From Cryptomeria japonica (lineage: Eukaryota > Streptophyta > Pinopsida > Cupressales > Cupressaceae): 64,000 bases of DNA. Where the stretch lies: contig NC_081405.1 in the NCBI RefSeq assembly GCF_030272615.1, forward strand, positions 154,211,113-154,275,112, given 5' to 3'. Both the position numbers and the translations under genes were made by a program. Numbering within the stretch: position 1 is the first letter of the stretch; each line of letters begins with the position of its first letter. Below the pieces are notes generated by a model, which did not search any database, was not told the origin of the DNA, and was given only the letters and a program-made list of their open reading frames with translations. Below, piece by piece: positions 10,950 to 22,639 of the stretch.

Positions 10950-11832
10950 TGTTGAATATCTAGGCAACTAAGAGGGGGGGGGGTGAATCAATTGACAATT
11001 AAAATCTTCTTTATTAATCACAAATCTAGGACAATTAGCCAAATTAATCAAGACAAATAAAACATGAATGCATAAATCAGACACAAAGAACACCATAATT
11101 TACGAGGAAAACCCAAGAAGGAAAAAACCATGGAGAATGTTAAATCTCAATATAAAAAACACCAGTTAAGGTGATTTTTACAAAGGATGGCTCACTACCA
11201 AGAATGCTCACTGTAGGAGGGCTCATTGCCCAAAAAGGCTCACCACTGAAGAAAGAAAGATAGAAAAGCATATCCACCATTGAAACATATTTTGCACTAC
11301 CAAAACTGCTTTCGGTAACTATCCGCAATACACTTCACAACAACAACTAGATTCTTTCAATCTCGTATATCTTCAGCACAATTAGTCATTCACAAAAATG
11401 CCACACGAACTCATCTAGATCATACATATACTCATACTATCTCCAAAAAAACATAATCTTCCAAGTCGGCCAAGACAAAGATCTAAAATAGGTCAATACT
11501 AAACATTCCTGATGGTGGGAAGGAATGAGAGGTAGACCACATCACAATGTTCCTCATCGAACATATCAATATGTTACATATATTACCAATATCGGACCCA
11601 AAACAAAAATGTCATTACACACCCTTGCCTTCCGGATCAAGCTGGACCCAAAAATAACATTGAATAACATCAACAACACATATTCCGAGAAGCCAAATCT
11701 TTTTGGGAAATCACCCACGACCATTGTCATCACATACATACCAATCTTCCACTGCTGCTCAATATACCACATCCAGACCTAACGGGACTTCAAGATTTGA
11801 CATCAATGATAACATATAACATAATGTTAACA
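10950..11832 (-). repeat. Copia 5' LTR (coding orientation)
   Basis: Partner of 5928-6815. Plus-strand ends are TGTTGAATATC and GTTAACA. Scattered substitutions and a few short indels separate the two LTRs. Confidence 0.93.
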
Positions 11833-11837
11833 ATAGT

Positions 11838-13024
11838 TACTCCCAATAAGGTCATTGCAAGAAAGAAAGGAGAGTTGGTTATTCTCCTACAAAATTTATA
11901 TTTGATAATGGAGTCCATTACTTATTTTATTTGAGAAATCTTCATCCCATCTTGGTTGCAAGGTTCAAATTAAATATTTTTATTTTACTAATCCCTAAGT
12001 TACCTCATTTTTAAGAAGGCAAACTTAGGCTTAATTAGTTAGTGAGATCCTTATTTTGTCTTTAGCTTCCATCTAAAGAAACTAATATTGGATTTTTTTC
12101 AATTTATGACATATTTTAAGAGATATATAGAATAAATACATGAAGTAGATTGAGATATTTTGGAGAGTAGATTTGAGATGTTGTCACTTAATTGATTGAG
12201 AAAAATACCTTTCTACCTAGCAAATTTCCTCTAGGGTCTTTGTAAAATATGGGAATAGTAACCTTTAGGTATGCTTCATTTGGATATTGGTACAATGAGA
12301 TATATTGATGGTAATTATTACTTTTGGAAACCCATATTATGACTATTCACAAAAAATAATATATTTTTAATTGAGGTTCACTTTTTTTTACTTAGGATCT
12401 CTTATAGTATTGTAGTAGATTTTAGTTTTCTACTCTATAGAAAATAGTATCATCAATAAATTGCTTACATGTGACAAAAGGAGCCAATGATGATGATTTG
12501 AACCCTTTTAACCCACTTGAACTAGTTGTAATAAATGAAATTGATTCTAACAAAGGAAGGCAATTTCTTTGATAACCAAAATCCTATATTAACATTAGGA
12601 TGAATTAGATGTTCATAAATATCAATTGATTACTCCTCTTATGATGATTTATAAATAGAAATGAAATCAAATATTACAATTTTAGTACAAATGTCCAATT
12701 ATGAAGAATTACTAAGAATATATATTTCTATATTAACAATTACAACTTAAAATCTAAAAAAATAGAAAGTATAGACATCTGAGACAATTTTGTAACTTAT
12801 TTAGAGCGTTCGACATGGAAAATGAACATAGCATAGACATCGTCATAGTGTGTTTTCATCCTATACAGATGAAAACTCAAATTTATAGAACACTTTTAAA
12901 TCTATGGCTACATAGAAAAAACTAACATCACGAGCCCACTACATGCAAAAAGTTTACAAGCAAAAATATTAAAAGGGAAATTATTGAAAGAGATTAAATT
13001 ATAATAATCAAATAAAATGAAAAT
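11838..13024. other. AT-rich spacer, nothing recognised
   Basis: No coding motif, repeat, tRNA or LTR signature was seen on either strand between the copia element and the LINE insertion. Confidence 0.5.
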
Positions 13025-13040
13025 AAAGATGAAATGATAT

Positions 13041-13589
13041 AGGCCTGCTAATGGGCTTTTGAGGGCTAATCCTCAGAGAAAGGGTGAATCAAGACAAGAG
13101 TGGACTCTGCCAGATAAAGGGTGGACTAAGGTTAATTTTGATGGCGCTTCGAGGGGTAATCCAGGGGTCTCTGGAGTTGGGGTAATAGCCCGAGATGATT
13201 GTGGCAACACTCTGGCCATAGGTGCTAAGAGACTGGTGGATGGATCGAACAACGTTGCTCAGTGTCAAGTGGTGTTAGAAGCCATTCTCATGGCTATTAA
13301 ATTGGGAGTGAAGAAACTCCATTTGGAGGGAGATTCTCAGATTGTGGTGAATGGGATAGCTAGAGGCCGAATGGAGGCGTGGCACTTAGACAAGCATGTT
13401 CGAAGAATGAAACTTCTTTTGTGTGGGTTTCAAAATTTTAAGGTGACTCACATCCTTAGGGAAGCTAATTTGGAAGCTGACAAGCTTTCAAATGTGGGAG
13501 CGAATGGCTCTTTGGAAAATAACTTTAGATTGTTCGAGGACTTTAGAAATGTTAGTTCTCATGATTTTGGTTGTATTGCTAAAACTTAG
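13041..13589 (+). CDS. LINE RNase H domain (partial ORF2 C-terminus)
   Basis: The frame is open from the insertion breakpoint (first codons RPANGLL); the first non-canonical start is TTG at 13059, and there is no true start because the 5' end is missing. The domain reads KVNFDGASRGNPG (residues about 24-36 from 13059), then 'GVIARDD', 'LHLEGDSQIVVNGI' and 'EANLEADKLSN'. The three catalytic Asp positions are present. The Glu expected after NNVA (usual NNVAE) is Gln (NNVAQ), a one-base change that should abolish or weaken RNase H activity. It would normally remove RNA from the LINE RNA:cDNA hybrid. No promoter is evident, so it is probably not expressed. Confidence 0.88.
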   Translation, partial: RPANGLLRANPQRKGESRQEWTLPDKGWTKVNFDGASRGNPGVSGVGVIARDDCGNTLAIGAKRLVDGSNNVAQCQVVLEAILMAIKLGVKKLHLEGDSQIVVNGIARGRMEAWHLDKHVRRMKLLLCGFQNFKVTHILREANLEADKLSNVGANGSLENNFRLFEDFRNVSSHDFGCIAKT

Positions 13590-14833
13590 GAAAGTGAACC
13601 CGAGCTTGTTTTTGAAATGACCGTTTGTGTCCCTGGACTTGTGGGAAGTAATGATCCTCATGGATTGTGATCAACGAGGTCTTTGTAAGTGGCCTTGCGG
13701 TGATGGGTGATGTTGGAGGCAATCGGTGTGAAGGCTTGGTGATGATGCTTGGTTTTTCTGTGATTCGTGTGGAGCAATCATGACTTGTGATGGTGGTGGC
13801 TTCTTAAAGCCTTGGTTTTATGTTCCCAAGCATTTTGTAGTGGCTGGTTTTCGGTGGTAGGTTGTGTGTGCAGGATTTGGTGCAGAGGCGAGTCAGGATG
13901 GAGGCAATTTTTTCTTTGATGACGGACGGGAAAATGCTTGCTTTTCGTGGCCTAATCTCAAGCAACAGGTTGATGAATGTTTTCAGGGTGGATGGAGAGG
14001 ATTTTTGGAGGGTAGTGAGGTTGATGTTTGGGGAGGAATTTTTGACATCGGACTGTCGGCCTAGAACTAACCTTGATATCTCATCATTGTTCGTTGCCTT
14101 GGCCTTGCTGGTGGGTAAGTCGACGGAGGAAGTGCAACAGGTTGCATCTTTGGTGTTGAGACCCAAATGGGCGGGTGGCTTGCAGGAAGTGGTGGCTCGA
14201 GTTGTTGTTGGCGAGGGGCTGAAGTCGATGGTAGGACCATGGTGGAGGATCAGTGTGGATGTGGGGGAGCTGCAACCGTTCGTAATTTGGTTGGCTTCCC
14301 GGCCAGTTGATCTGCAGGTGGAGAATGCAAGGAAGGGATGGGGAGAGATTGTGCAGTATGTGCGTAAGTTGGGGCTGACTAAGAGAGTGAAAATTCGTGG
14401 GAAGGTGACCCCAATTCGGTCTAAGGCTCCTCTGGATGAATATGGGAGGCCTACGGTTCGACATTAGCTTCCACGGAAGCAGACAAAGGTGGTGGAGCGC
14501 GGTTCACTGTGTGGTGGCAGGTCAAGAACGGTGCCAGGTGGAGGGAGTGTGATGCACGACGCAGGGCCCAGTCGAGGCATTCCTAACTTCTCAAGGGAAG
14601 AGGCCTTGGGATGGTTTCGATAGATAGGTACTCTGGGCTAATCGAGTCCTTCTTTTTGTGGGGCACGTGTTTGTATGTGGTTTTTTGTGGCTGTTGGCAC
14701 TATTGGGTTGGTGTTTTTTTCGGGTTCCTATGTTGTAATTGGTGCGAGACCCCTTGTTGTGGCAGATTGTCTATCTGCTTTTTGGATGTAAATATTTCCT
14801 ATTTTATGCAATATATTATCCTGGTTATCAATC
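13590..14833 (+). other. LINE 3' region containing a 201-codon open frame
   Basis: Plant LINEs usually end soon after RNase H, but here 1.24 kb follows before the A-tail. A frame at 13862-14467 is open for 201 codons from a TTG; its first ATG is at 13898 and it encodes 'MEAIFSLMTDGKMLAFRG'. The predicted product is basic, rich in Val, Arg and Trp, and matches no domain I know. Two antisense frames of 120 and 126 codons overlap it, and GC is high, so chance openness is possible. Treat it as a candidate accessory ORF or simply as 3' UTR. Confidence 0.45.
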
Positions 14834-14856
14834 AAAAAAAAAAAGATGAAATGATA

Positions 14857-16402
14857 CTATTGAAGGATTCTCATTCTTCTGATTCAGAAAAAATTACATA
14901 CAGAGAAATAAAAGAAAATGTTGGGTTGGCTTTTAAGGGCTCGCCTCAGACAAGTCTCATTTTTGGTATTTCCACCTCCACAAACAATTAGGGTTATATT
15001 ATATATATATGAGACAAATATTGATTAAAATAACAATGTGATTTAGAAGATAAAGAAGTAGATTAAATATACTTTTCTAATATCAAGGATATCTAACTGC
15101 TAGCACAAGAGAGTTGTTCTTAGTTATAATGAGACAAAAAAATGGAGTATGATCACATGGAAGCTAAAAGAGGCCTCCAAAATGGATTCCAAAAATACAA
15201 AATGTTTCCTTACACAATCCCAACATGAAAAGTAATATGCAAGGAGCCAAGGGAGTCTTGTATTCTTCAAAACCTAAAAGCTTTAAGAAAGTTTTAGAGC
15301 CAAGACCAAAGTTGCATGTGTATGTGTGTGTGAGAGAGATTACAAGAATGAAAAAATTCATTCAAAATAGGAAGTCACAGTTACTCAAGAATGTTATGTT
15401 CAAAATATTCAAGAGTGTAATACACCAACAACCATTTAAATCATGAATTTTTGTGGGATGCTAACACATCTCATGGACATTGACACGTGGCACTACTGTC
15501 CAAGAAAATTAGACTAAAAAAATAAAGATCTTGAAATAAATTTCCTAGCAGAGAGACATTTTGATACATTTAAAATAATTTTAATGATGAGCTAAAAGGG
15601 AGGTTTCATGTAGTGTGAAATTTCAAGGGTGTGAAAATTTTGACACTACATTTTTCCCCACTTTAGTTGGCATATACATTATGCTAAATATACATGCCAA
15701 AGTAAAAATAACTGAAAATTGAAAATTATCAAAGGATACTCAAGAGGATGTAAGAGATTAAACTCACATGGATATGCCCCTAGGCAGAAGTCCTATAAAA
15801 TAGCTAAAATATCTTGCATAGAACACAAATATTATGATAAAAAATTTAACCACAAAAATGTTAGTTGAAAAGATAAATGTTAGAAAAATATAATATAAAT
15901 CAAGCTCTTAAACAAGTAGACACACAAGAAGAGCATGCGATTAAAGATTTGACAAATGATTGAATAGTTATGACTAGCAAGTTGTGTTATCCTAGAGACC
16001 ATAAAATAATTTTGATTGAGAATGGCTTCTATAGTGTTGCACAACAACCATGAAAAGTAAGGACATATGAAGTCTGACAATTTAGCAAGTTGTGTTGTGC
16101 TAGGTGGTTCATATGCTATCAAGTTAATATAATGATTATAATTTTTTATATATACTTTTAGATAGAAAATTTGATGTGCATTGTGAAAACACCCCTTAAA
16201 ATAATTGCATTATTAAAGGACTGCAAGTTATTTTAACAAGAAAGAGAAAATTAAAGATTGCAAGAACAACATCAAGATAGCATGAAACACATAACGTTGT
16301 GCCTAGGTAATGTCATCAATCAATAAAAGGGATCCAAAGACTTGCGATTAGCATGAATTTATAACAATCATTTATGTCATGTGATTTAGGGTACATGAAT
16401 TA
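14857..16402. other. AT-rich spacer, nothing recognised
   Basis: No motif-bearing reading frame, inverted repeat or RNA gene was found. Short open frames here, including the one near 15225-15446, lack any recognisable domain. Confidence 0.5.
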
Positions 16403-18411
16403 CTATCTATAATAACCCACTATACTTAACCCAATAAAATTTTGACCATTTTTTTTTTTTTAATTTAATCATTTTTGTTTGATTCAATCGCATACTTTGG
16501 GCATCTATCCATTTGGATTAGGAACTCATCCATCCGGGATGAGCATCTAACCATACGGGTTAGGCATCTGTCCATACAGGACATGAGGTTTCATCTATCC
16601 AATACGGGGTAGGCATCTACCCAAACGGGGTAGGCATCTATCCAACTTGGGATAGGAGGTGCTTTGGCCAGAGACTTAGACTCATTGGGACCATTCGGGT
16701 CCTGAGTCACTCACTAAGAACTACACTCCTTTAATAGGTGTGCACCGAGGTCATTGTCCTTAGGAGCAAGTAGAATAATATATTGCAAGTTTGAATTCCT
16801 CCTCCGAATTTGGCCTAAAGCCTCAGTAAGTCAAGCGAATCCATACGGGATTCCTTCTGAGTATGCGTTGAATTACTTTTTCTTTTATTACACTTATCTT
16901 TAAATTAAGATTCTTCGCAATCCTTCTTCTTACCAAATCCTAGACCCCATCCCCGAATGCCTGAGTACTAGGGAAAACTTCGTCCCTAGATTGCCTACAT
17001 ACCCGTTTCAATAAGGGATCAAGGTGTATAATATTTAGTTTTGTTTTCTAATCTATGATTTAATGTAAACTATTTGGTGGGTACGCAACCCTTTCTAGGG
17101 TCAATGTCCCAAACAGTTTCTCTGCGGTTGCTACCCACAATGGTAGCTTTAAAGAAAAGGATCAAGGTGGCCTATTGCTTGTGGCCTAAAACAACTAGGT
17201 CCTAATACCTATCATAAGTGTCACCCTTGACCCAATTGTCAATCGTCAACAACTCTTCGAGATTAAGCCAAGTTTATCAAAGCATTTCACTCAATCACTC
17301 TAAGGGGTTTACTAAAGTTTATCTAGTGGATGTAAATTCATTTAAAGATTATCTTATTAGGTTGTCGATCCAAGGGGGATTGCCCGCCCCTTGTATTTAA
17401 CTTCCAATTGTCCCTTATTACTCCCCGACAATTTACTGGGATGATGCCACAGACGTCGTTGATGCAGCTTTATTAGGTGTTAGGTGCAGTAGTTCAACAC
17501 GACGACATTACCCATAAGCATGACCTAGAGGCACCGTATATACCGAACGCTGCTAAGTTTTAATTTCCAACACCTCTTGTTTAGTTTTATAACTAAGAGA
17601 GCTAACTCTTATATTCAATGAACTTAACATTATTCTAATGTAGACAGAATTGAAACTCATATTGAAAAATATGCCACAAAATTATCTCTACGTATAAATG
17701 AAGGAAATTCACTTGAAGTAGAATCTTATTAACGTTAAAAAAGAAGAATAAATTTAAATAAGAGATCTACCATCTAATGACATCAATTACGCAACTAGCA
17801 TGGATAAGTAAGAAAGTGTAACTTGTATAGAAATAACGAGAATTGAATAAATATACCACCTTTAAAAGTAACTTGCATGACATTAAATTCATCTTTTTCT
17901 AATTTTACCCTCTTTTAAAATAATATTGATACTTAGGTAAGAAAGGAAATATCAATCTAAATTTGTGAAATAAATGAACCATCCAGTTAAATAAATCTAC
18001 TTAGTTAAAATTCATTGTGAAGAATTTAAATTGTTCATTCCTATCTAAGTTTTCCAATCGCTTGACAAAATGATTTCCCATTTATCTAATCTAGATTCAA
18101 TTGTTGGGACCTATTTCCAATTTTAATCCCCTTTAGAATAAAATTTGATAAATTAACAATCCTTTTCTATGTATGTATATTCATATTATTAAAATTAATA
18201 ATTACAAAATAAATTATTAGAATTAGTATTAACATAATCTTAATATATTAATATTATTAATAAATTATTATATTTGTATTCTATTTAAAAGCTATTAATA
18301 CCTAATCTTACTTTGCTTAAGTTTTATTTATGGAAATAATAACTACTGATTTATTTATTAGTGGTTAAATAAAATAAAAAATATAGATAATAGTTGTATG
18401 ATGAAATTGCA

Positions 18412-18745
18412 GAGTTACAGAGAATGAATTTCTGGACGCATCAACAGATTTCACATATTCTTGAGATATAATTTTTTGAAAAGGTTTATTTACAGAGAAT
18501 GATTTTCGAGAGGCATCAACAAATTTCACATATTCCTGAGATATATTTCTTTGAAAGGGTTTATTTACATAGAATGATTTTCTCGAGGCATCAATAGATT
18601 TCACACATTCCTGAGATTTTTTTGTTTTTGAAAGGGCTTATTTACAGAGAACGATTTTCCAACGACATTGATATAAAACAATAATTTAAAGAAAGGGTTT
18701 ATTTAAGAGAATGATTTTCTTGAAACATTGATATAAAACAATAAT
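18412..18745 (-). repeat. 75-77 bp tandem repeats in the LTR U3 region
   Basis: About five imperfect units begin near 18415, 18490, 18565, 18642 and 18712. Each carries (T)TTACAGAGAATGATTTTC followed by a 'gaggcatcaa' segment. Tandem units upstream of a retroelement promoter often act as enhancers; that role is inferred here. The paired LTR has the same array at about 26955-27240. Confidence 0.85.
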
Positions 18746-19507
18746 TTAAGAAACAGATTTCTCAGAAAGGAAAATTTCAGAGAAAATAGTTTACACAAAC
18801 ACAAGGCACCAATAATTTGTTGAATAGATTTTTGAGAGAGTAGTTTTATTTTATTCTTACATAGAATATCAAATACATTTGAAAATTTCATTTCCTACAA
18901 TCACAGAGAAGTAGACTACTCACAGAGGGAAAATAAGGGAACAAAAAGAAATACATGCAATTGATCAAACCCTCATTCAGAGATAAATAAGCTTCTGGTG
19001 CACAAACTTTATAATCACAGGGAGCTAGAAAAAAAATTCACTATTAAGGAATAAGATTTTCATTTGATTGATCAAACCCACTAGTGACTGAAAGTTTTAA
19101 TCACGGGAAAGAAAAAGAATAAAAAACTAAGAAACAAGATTCATACAAAGGAAATTAATTTTTATTCATAGGAAAGAAATGAATAAAAACACGAAAACAA
19201 GATTCATATACAGGTAATTAATTTTTATTCAAAGCAAGTTTTATTCACCGAAAAGAAAAGAATAAAAGCAAGAAAACAAGATTCATGCACGGGTAATTAA
19301 TTTTTATTCAGAGAGAGAAGAATTAATTCTTGGAAAAATAGCTAAATAGGAAAAATAGGATTTTTGCACAAATCTAGACTTAAATAGAAAAGAAAGAAAA
19401 GCAAGATCTCTTTCCTTCTTTTTCACTAAAGAAAATTAAATAAATAAATAGATATTCTTGCATGCATTTATAAGGAGAAAAGGTTTACTTTTATTTTGAA
19501 ACAATAA

Positions 19508-19516
<9 letters not shown>

Positions 19517-19540
<24 letters not shown>
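19517..19540. repeat. (TA)n microsatellite in LTR
   Basis: A run of about twelve TA units; the matching position in the other LTR (27645-27660) has decayed to a T-run. Confidence 0.85.
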
Positions 19541-20256
19541 GAATTAATAAAAATTTCTTTATTAATTTTTCTAATTACTAAGACGGTAGATCTTTTATAT
19601 GAATTAAATTCTAAGAGAGAAAATAAACTATTTCTTGCAAAATACAAAATTCACGTATGACAATTAAAAGAATGCAAAGAGAGGAGAACCTGGATACTCG
19701 AAGCTTGATGTAGGATCCCCTCCAAATTCTTCAAGCTAGCCTCCCTTGATCCTTCCTTGCAACTTTGTGAAATTTCTTCAAAACAACTACTTAACAATCC
19801 TACAATGAAATGTGAGTACAAAGAAAAACCTACTACTTTCAATAACTTGAGAAGATTTCTTTCTTCAAAATAACCATCTCCCTCTTTTAAAAAACTTGCA
19901 TACATTATATAAAAAAGATCCCTCAATTCCACTATCAAGAGAATTAATTGAAAGAAATGATTCTTTTCCAATATTGGATCCATGCAAAATTGATTAATAT
20001 CTTAGTGGAGGGAGTTACATGCAAGGAAATTAAAGAATGAAGATTCATCTAGAAGCTTCTAATTTCTCCTACAACATGTGCCTATTTGAAAATGAGAAAT
20101 TAAATAATGCCTATTTAAATTATATTCTCCAAGTGTGTATGCGGGTCCATTATTTAACCTTTCATAATAATTATTCAACCATATTCAATAGCTCAACCAC
20201 AAAAAGATATAATAGTAATTGTATCAAATCAAAAGTGATAAAGGAGGGTTATGACA

Positions 20257-20269
20257 TCCTTCCGCCCTT
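20257..20269 (-). other. Chromovirus polypurine tract
   Basis: The minus strand reads AAGGGCGGAAGGA directly before the 3' LTR start TGTCATAACC. It is the expected plus-strand primer site, with one pyrimidine interruption. Confidence 0.85.
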
Positions 20270-20336
20270 AAATTGTGCATCGTCTTGATGCACTTATTCA
20301 ATGTATCCATAAGAGAGTCTATAGTTCTTGATTAGT

Positions 20337-21047
20337 TTAAAACAAAAAAGGAAACAACTGTTGCATTTCCCTAGTATCTTCCCATGTGGCATTCTTTTCA
20401 TCATACTGATTCCATTGTACTTTGCATTGATCAACCTCTCTGTTGCTCAATTGGTACTGGCGCCTCTCCAAGATTCTGAATGGCTCTATCATTATTCCTC
20501 CCATTTCCTGGACCTGTAAAGCATCCCAATTCAAGATATGTTTCTCATCAAGTACATACTTTTTAAGAAGAGATACATGGAAGACATCATATATTCGGCT
20601 CAATTGGGGAGGTAAGGCCAACCGGTATGCAACTGGATTAATCCTTTCCAATATCTCAAAAGGACCAACATAACAAGGTGAAAGCCTAGTCTTTTTTCCA
20701 AACCTTATGGAACTCTTGTGTGGCCTAACCCTTAGGAAGACTTTCTCTCCCACCTCAAACTCCCTTGGTGTCTTGTTCTTTTCAACATAACTCTTCTGCC
20801 TATCCGAGGCTTCCTTCAATATTTCCCTAATCTCCTTAGTTTTCCTTTCCATTTCCTTCAACATATCTGGTCCAATAATTACTCTATCTTCAAGACTATC
20901 CCAACTCAAAGGTGTTTGACATGGCCTACAATACAATGCTTCAAAAGGTGCCATTCCTAAAGATGTTTGATATGTATTATTGTAAGTAAACTCTACCAAA
21001 GGTAAGTAATCTTCCCATTTCTTTGTTGATCCATGCAGTCCATGCAA
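20337..21047 (-). pseudogene. Chromovirus integrase C-terminus, GPY/F module and chromodomain-like tail
   Basis: A 236-codon open segment. 'EFTYNNTYQTSLGMAPFEALY' (about residues 19-39) is the conserved gypsy integrase C-terminal region. 'FEVGEKVFLRVRP' and YVGPFEILERINPVAYRLALP (near 126-146) form the GPY/F module. The last 50 residues, with 'ILERRQYQLSNREVDQCKVQWNQY' split over strands and NATWED near the end, match a chromodomain-like fold. Such tails steer integration toward modified chromatin. The segment is intact in itself but is separated from the core by frame breaks. Confidence 0.9.
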
Positions 21048-21049
21048 AG

Positions 21050-21440
21050 TAGGTCTTCCAAAATCTGATTTGTCCTTTCTGTTTGATCGTCAATTTCAAG
21101 ATGGTATGCAGTACTAAAATTTAGCTAAGTTCCCAAAGTTGATTGAAGAGTTGTCCAGAACCTTGAAGTGAATCTAGCATCTCTATCTGATATGATTTTC
21201 TCTGGCATTCCATGCAACCTAAATATTTCCTTAAAAAAGTGCCTTGCCAAGGTAGGTGCATCATCCGTCATATTCCCTTGTATAAAGTGTGCCACCTTAG
21301 TGAGTTTGTCAATTAACACCATTATTGTATCATGCCTAGAAGGTGACATGGAAACCCTTGCAAAAAATCCATGCTAATAACTTGCCACTTGTGCTAAGGT
21401 ACATCATGTAACTGTAATAATCCAGCTGGATGTCTACGCT
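21050..21440 (-). pseudogene. Chromovirus integrase catalytic core, frameshifted
   Basis: The three catalytic acidic residues can be read in different frames: ISMDF (near 21370-21385), [14 protein letters not shown] (21165-21210) and DQTERTNQ (near 21070-21095). A one-base shift lies between ISMDF and the [17 protein letters not shown] segment, and another before the final Glu. The residues persist but the chain does not. Confidence 0.88.
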
Positions 21441-22632
21441 ATGCCTTTACCCTTTGACACTCCAAACATTTAGCCACATACTTAACTATGCCATTCTTCA
21501 TCCCTTGCCAAAAGTATAGCTTCTTTAGATCTGCATAAAGTTTATTAACCCCCAAGTTCCCTAAGTAAGGGGTATTATGAGCCTCCGATAAGACTACCTT
21601 CCTTAAGTCCCCTGAACTAGGAACATGGATTCTGTTATTGTATCCGAGCAACCCTTCTTCATCTAATGTATACCCTTCAACCTTAGGATCCATTGGATCA
21701 TATTCTAAAGATAATTTGACTTGCTCATACCATGGGTCATGTCCCTGCTCATCTATTACTTTCCTTTTGAAAGTAGTTTTGAATGTTTCTATAGTCATCA
21801 AGTGCCTCCTCCTACTTAAAGCATCTGCCACCCTATTTTCCTTCCCCTTAATATATTCAATTTCAAAATCATATTCACTGAAAAATTCTAACCACGTTCT
21901 TTGTCTAGCATTTAAGTGGGGTTGAGTGAAAATGTACTTTAGTCCTTGATTATCAGATTTTAACTCAAAGGGCTTCCCCAGTAAGAAGTGTCTCCATTTT
22001 GGTAGGGCATGCACAATTGCTGCTAACTCTAAGTCGTGGGGCACACAATTAACTTCATGATTCTTCAGCTTCCTGGATTCGTAAGCTACTACCCCTTCAT
22101 CTTGGATAAGTACTCCTCCTAAACCTTCAATAGAAGCATCAATTACGACTGTGAAGTGTCCATTTGGATCTGGTACCCTTAAAATGGGTGTTGAAGTTAG
22201 TTTTTCTTTCAAAATTTGAAATGCCTTATCACTTTGCTCTGTCCACATAAACTTTTTACCTTTCCTCTGTAATGATGTGATAGGGTTTGCTATCTTAGAG
22301 AATCCTTCCACAAACCTCCTATAGTACCCTGCTAGCCCCATAAAGCTTCTTACCTTTGAAACATTTTTAGGGATCGACCATTCTATTATTGCCTTTATCT
22401 TATCTGGATCAACATCTATTCCTTCCTTTGATATGATATGCCCAAGGTAGTGAATCTTTTCCTCGAAGAAGGCACATTTTGATAATTTTCCATATAACTT
22501 GTGTTCCCTAAACCTTTGCAAAACCATTTGTAGGTGTACTAAATATTCCTCCTCATTCCTAGAGTAAATCAAGATTTCATCTAGAAATACCAAGACAAAT
22601 TTGTCCAAGTAGTCATGAAGTACACTTTTCAT
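21439..22632 (-). pseudogene. Chromovirus RT C-terminal half, RNase H and integrase zinc finger
   Basis: A 397-codon open segment. Residues 12-24 read FVLVFLDEILIYS. The family norm is FLDD or YLDD, so the second catalytic Asp is Glu (codon 22576-22578). The RT thumb/connection follows ('FMGLAGYYRRFVEGFSKIA'). RNase H shows VIDASIEGLGG, HDLELAAIVHAL, KSDNQGLKYI and RVADALSRR, with its acidic residues present. The H2C2 finger at the C-terminus retains CLECQ but has GNLG where GHPG is usual, so one His is lost. It ends at a stop before the integrase core. Confidence 0.92.
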
Positions 22633-22639
22633 TAAAGGT

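Larger units (their letters stand above)
5928..11832 (-). mobile_element. Ty1/copia LTR retrotransposon, near complete, inactive
   Basis: A 5905-bp element bounded by direct LTRs of 888 and 883 bp, flanked by ATAGG (5923-5927) and ATAGT (11833-11837), a 5-bp TSD with one mismatch. The internal minus-strand region carries, in order, gag, zinc knuckle, protease, integrase, reverse transcriptase and RNase H, which is the copia order. The PBS fits initiator-Met tRNA. The PPT, GACAAAGGGGGAGAT, is typical of many plant copia elements. Several in-frame stops and an altered integrase catalytic residue mean it cannot move on its own. LTR divergence is moderate, so it is not a recent insertion. Confidence 0.93.
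13040..14841 (+). mobile_element. 5'-truncated LINE insertion with 15-bp target-site duplication
   Basis: Flanked by the exact repeat AAAGATGAAATGATA at 13025-13039 and 14842-14856. It ends in an A-run (14834-14844, merging into the TSD). This is the signature of target-primed reverse transcription. The reading frame is open from the 5' breakpoint into an RNase H domain, so truncation fell in the linker between the zf-RVT and RNase H regions. GC content is clearly higher than in both flanks, and the TSD is unmutated. Both point to a younger insertion than its neighbours. Confidence 0.93.
16408..20256 (-). repeat. Chromovirus 3' LTR (coding orientation)
   Basis: The plus-strand start is TATAATAACCC (the canonical TG is mutated to TA) and the end is GGTTATGACA. 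It aligns with 24974-28379. It is 443 bp longer than its partner, mainly because sequence at about 18720-19020 and 19080-19200 is missing from the right LTR. Confidence 0.93.

Noticed and set aside
13804-14464. Antisense ORFs of 120 and 126 codons
   Set aside because: They overlap the LINE 3' region in the wrong orientation and show no motif.
18365-18604. Repeated-peptide ORF on the minus strand of the chromovirus LTR as a real gene
   Set aside because: It lies inside U3 tandem repeats. The corresponding frame in the other LTR has indels, and no start or domain supports it. Kept only as a repeat feature and a low-level finding.
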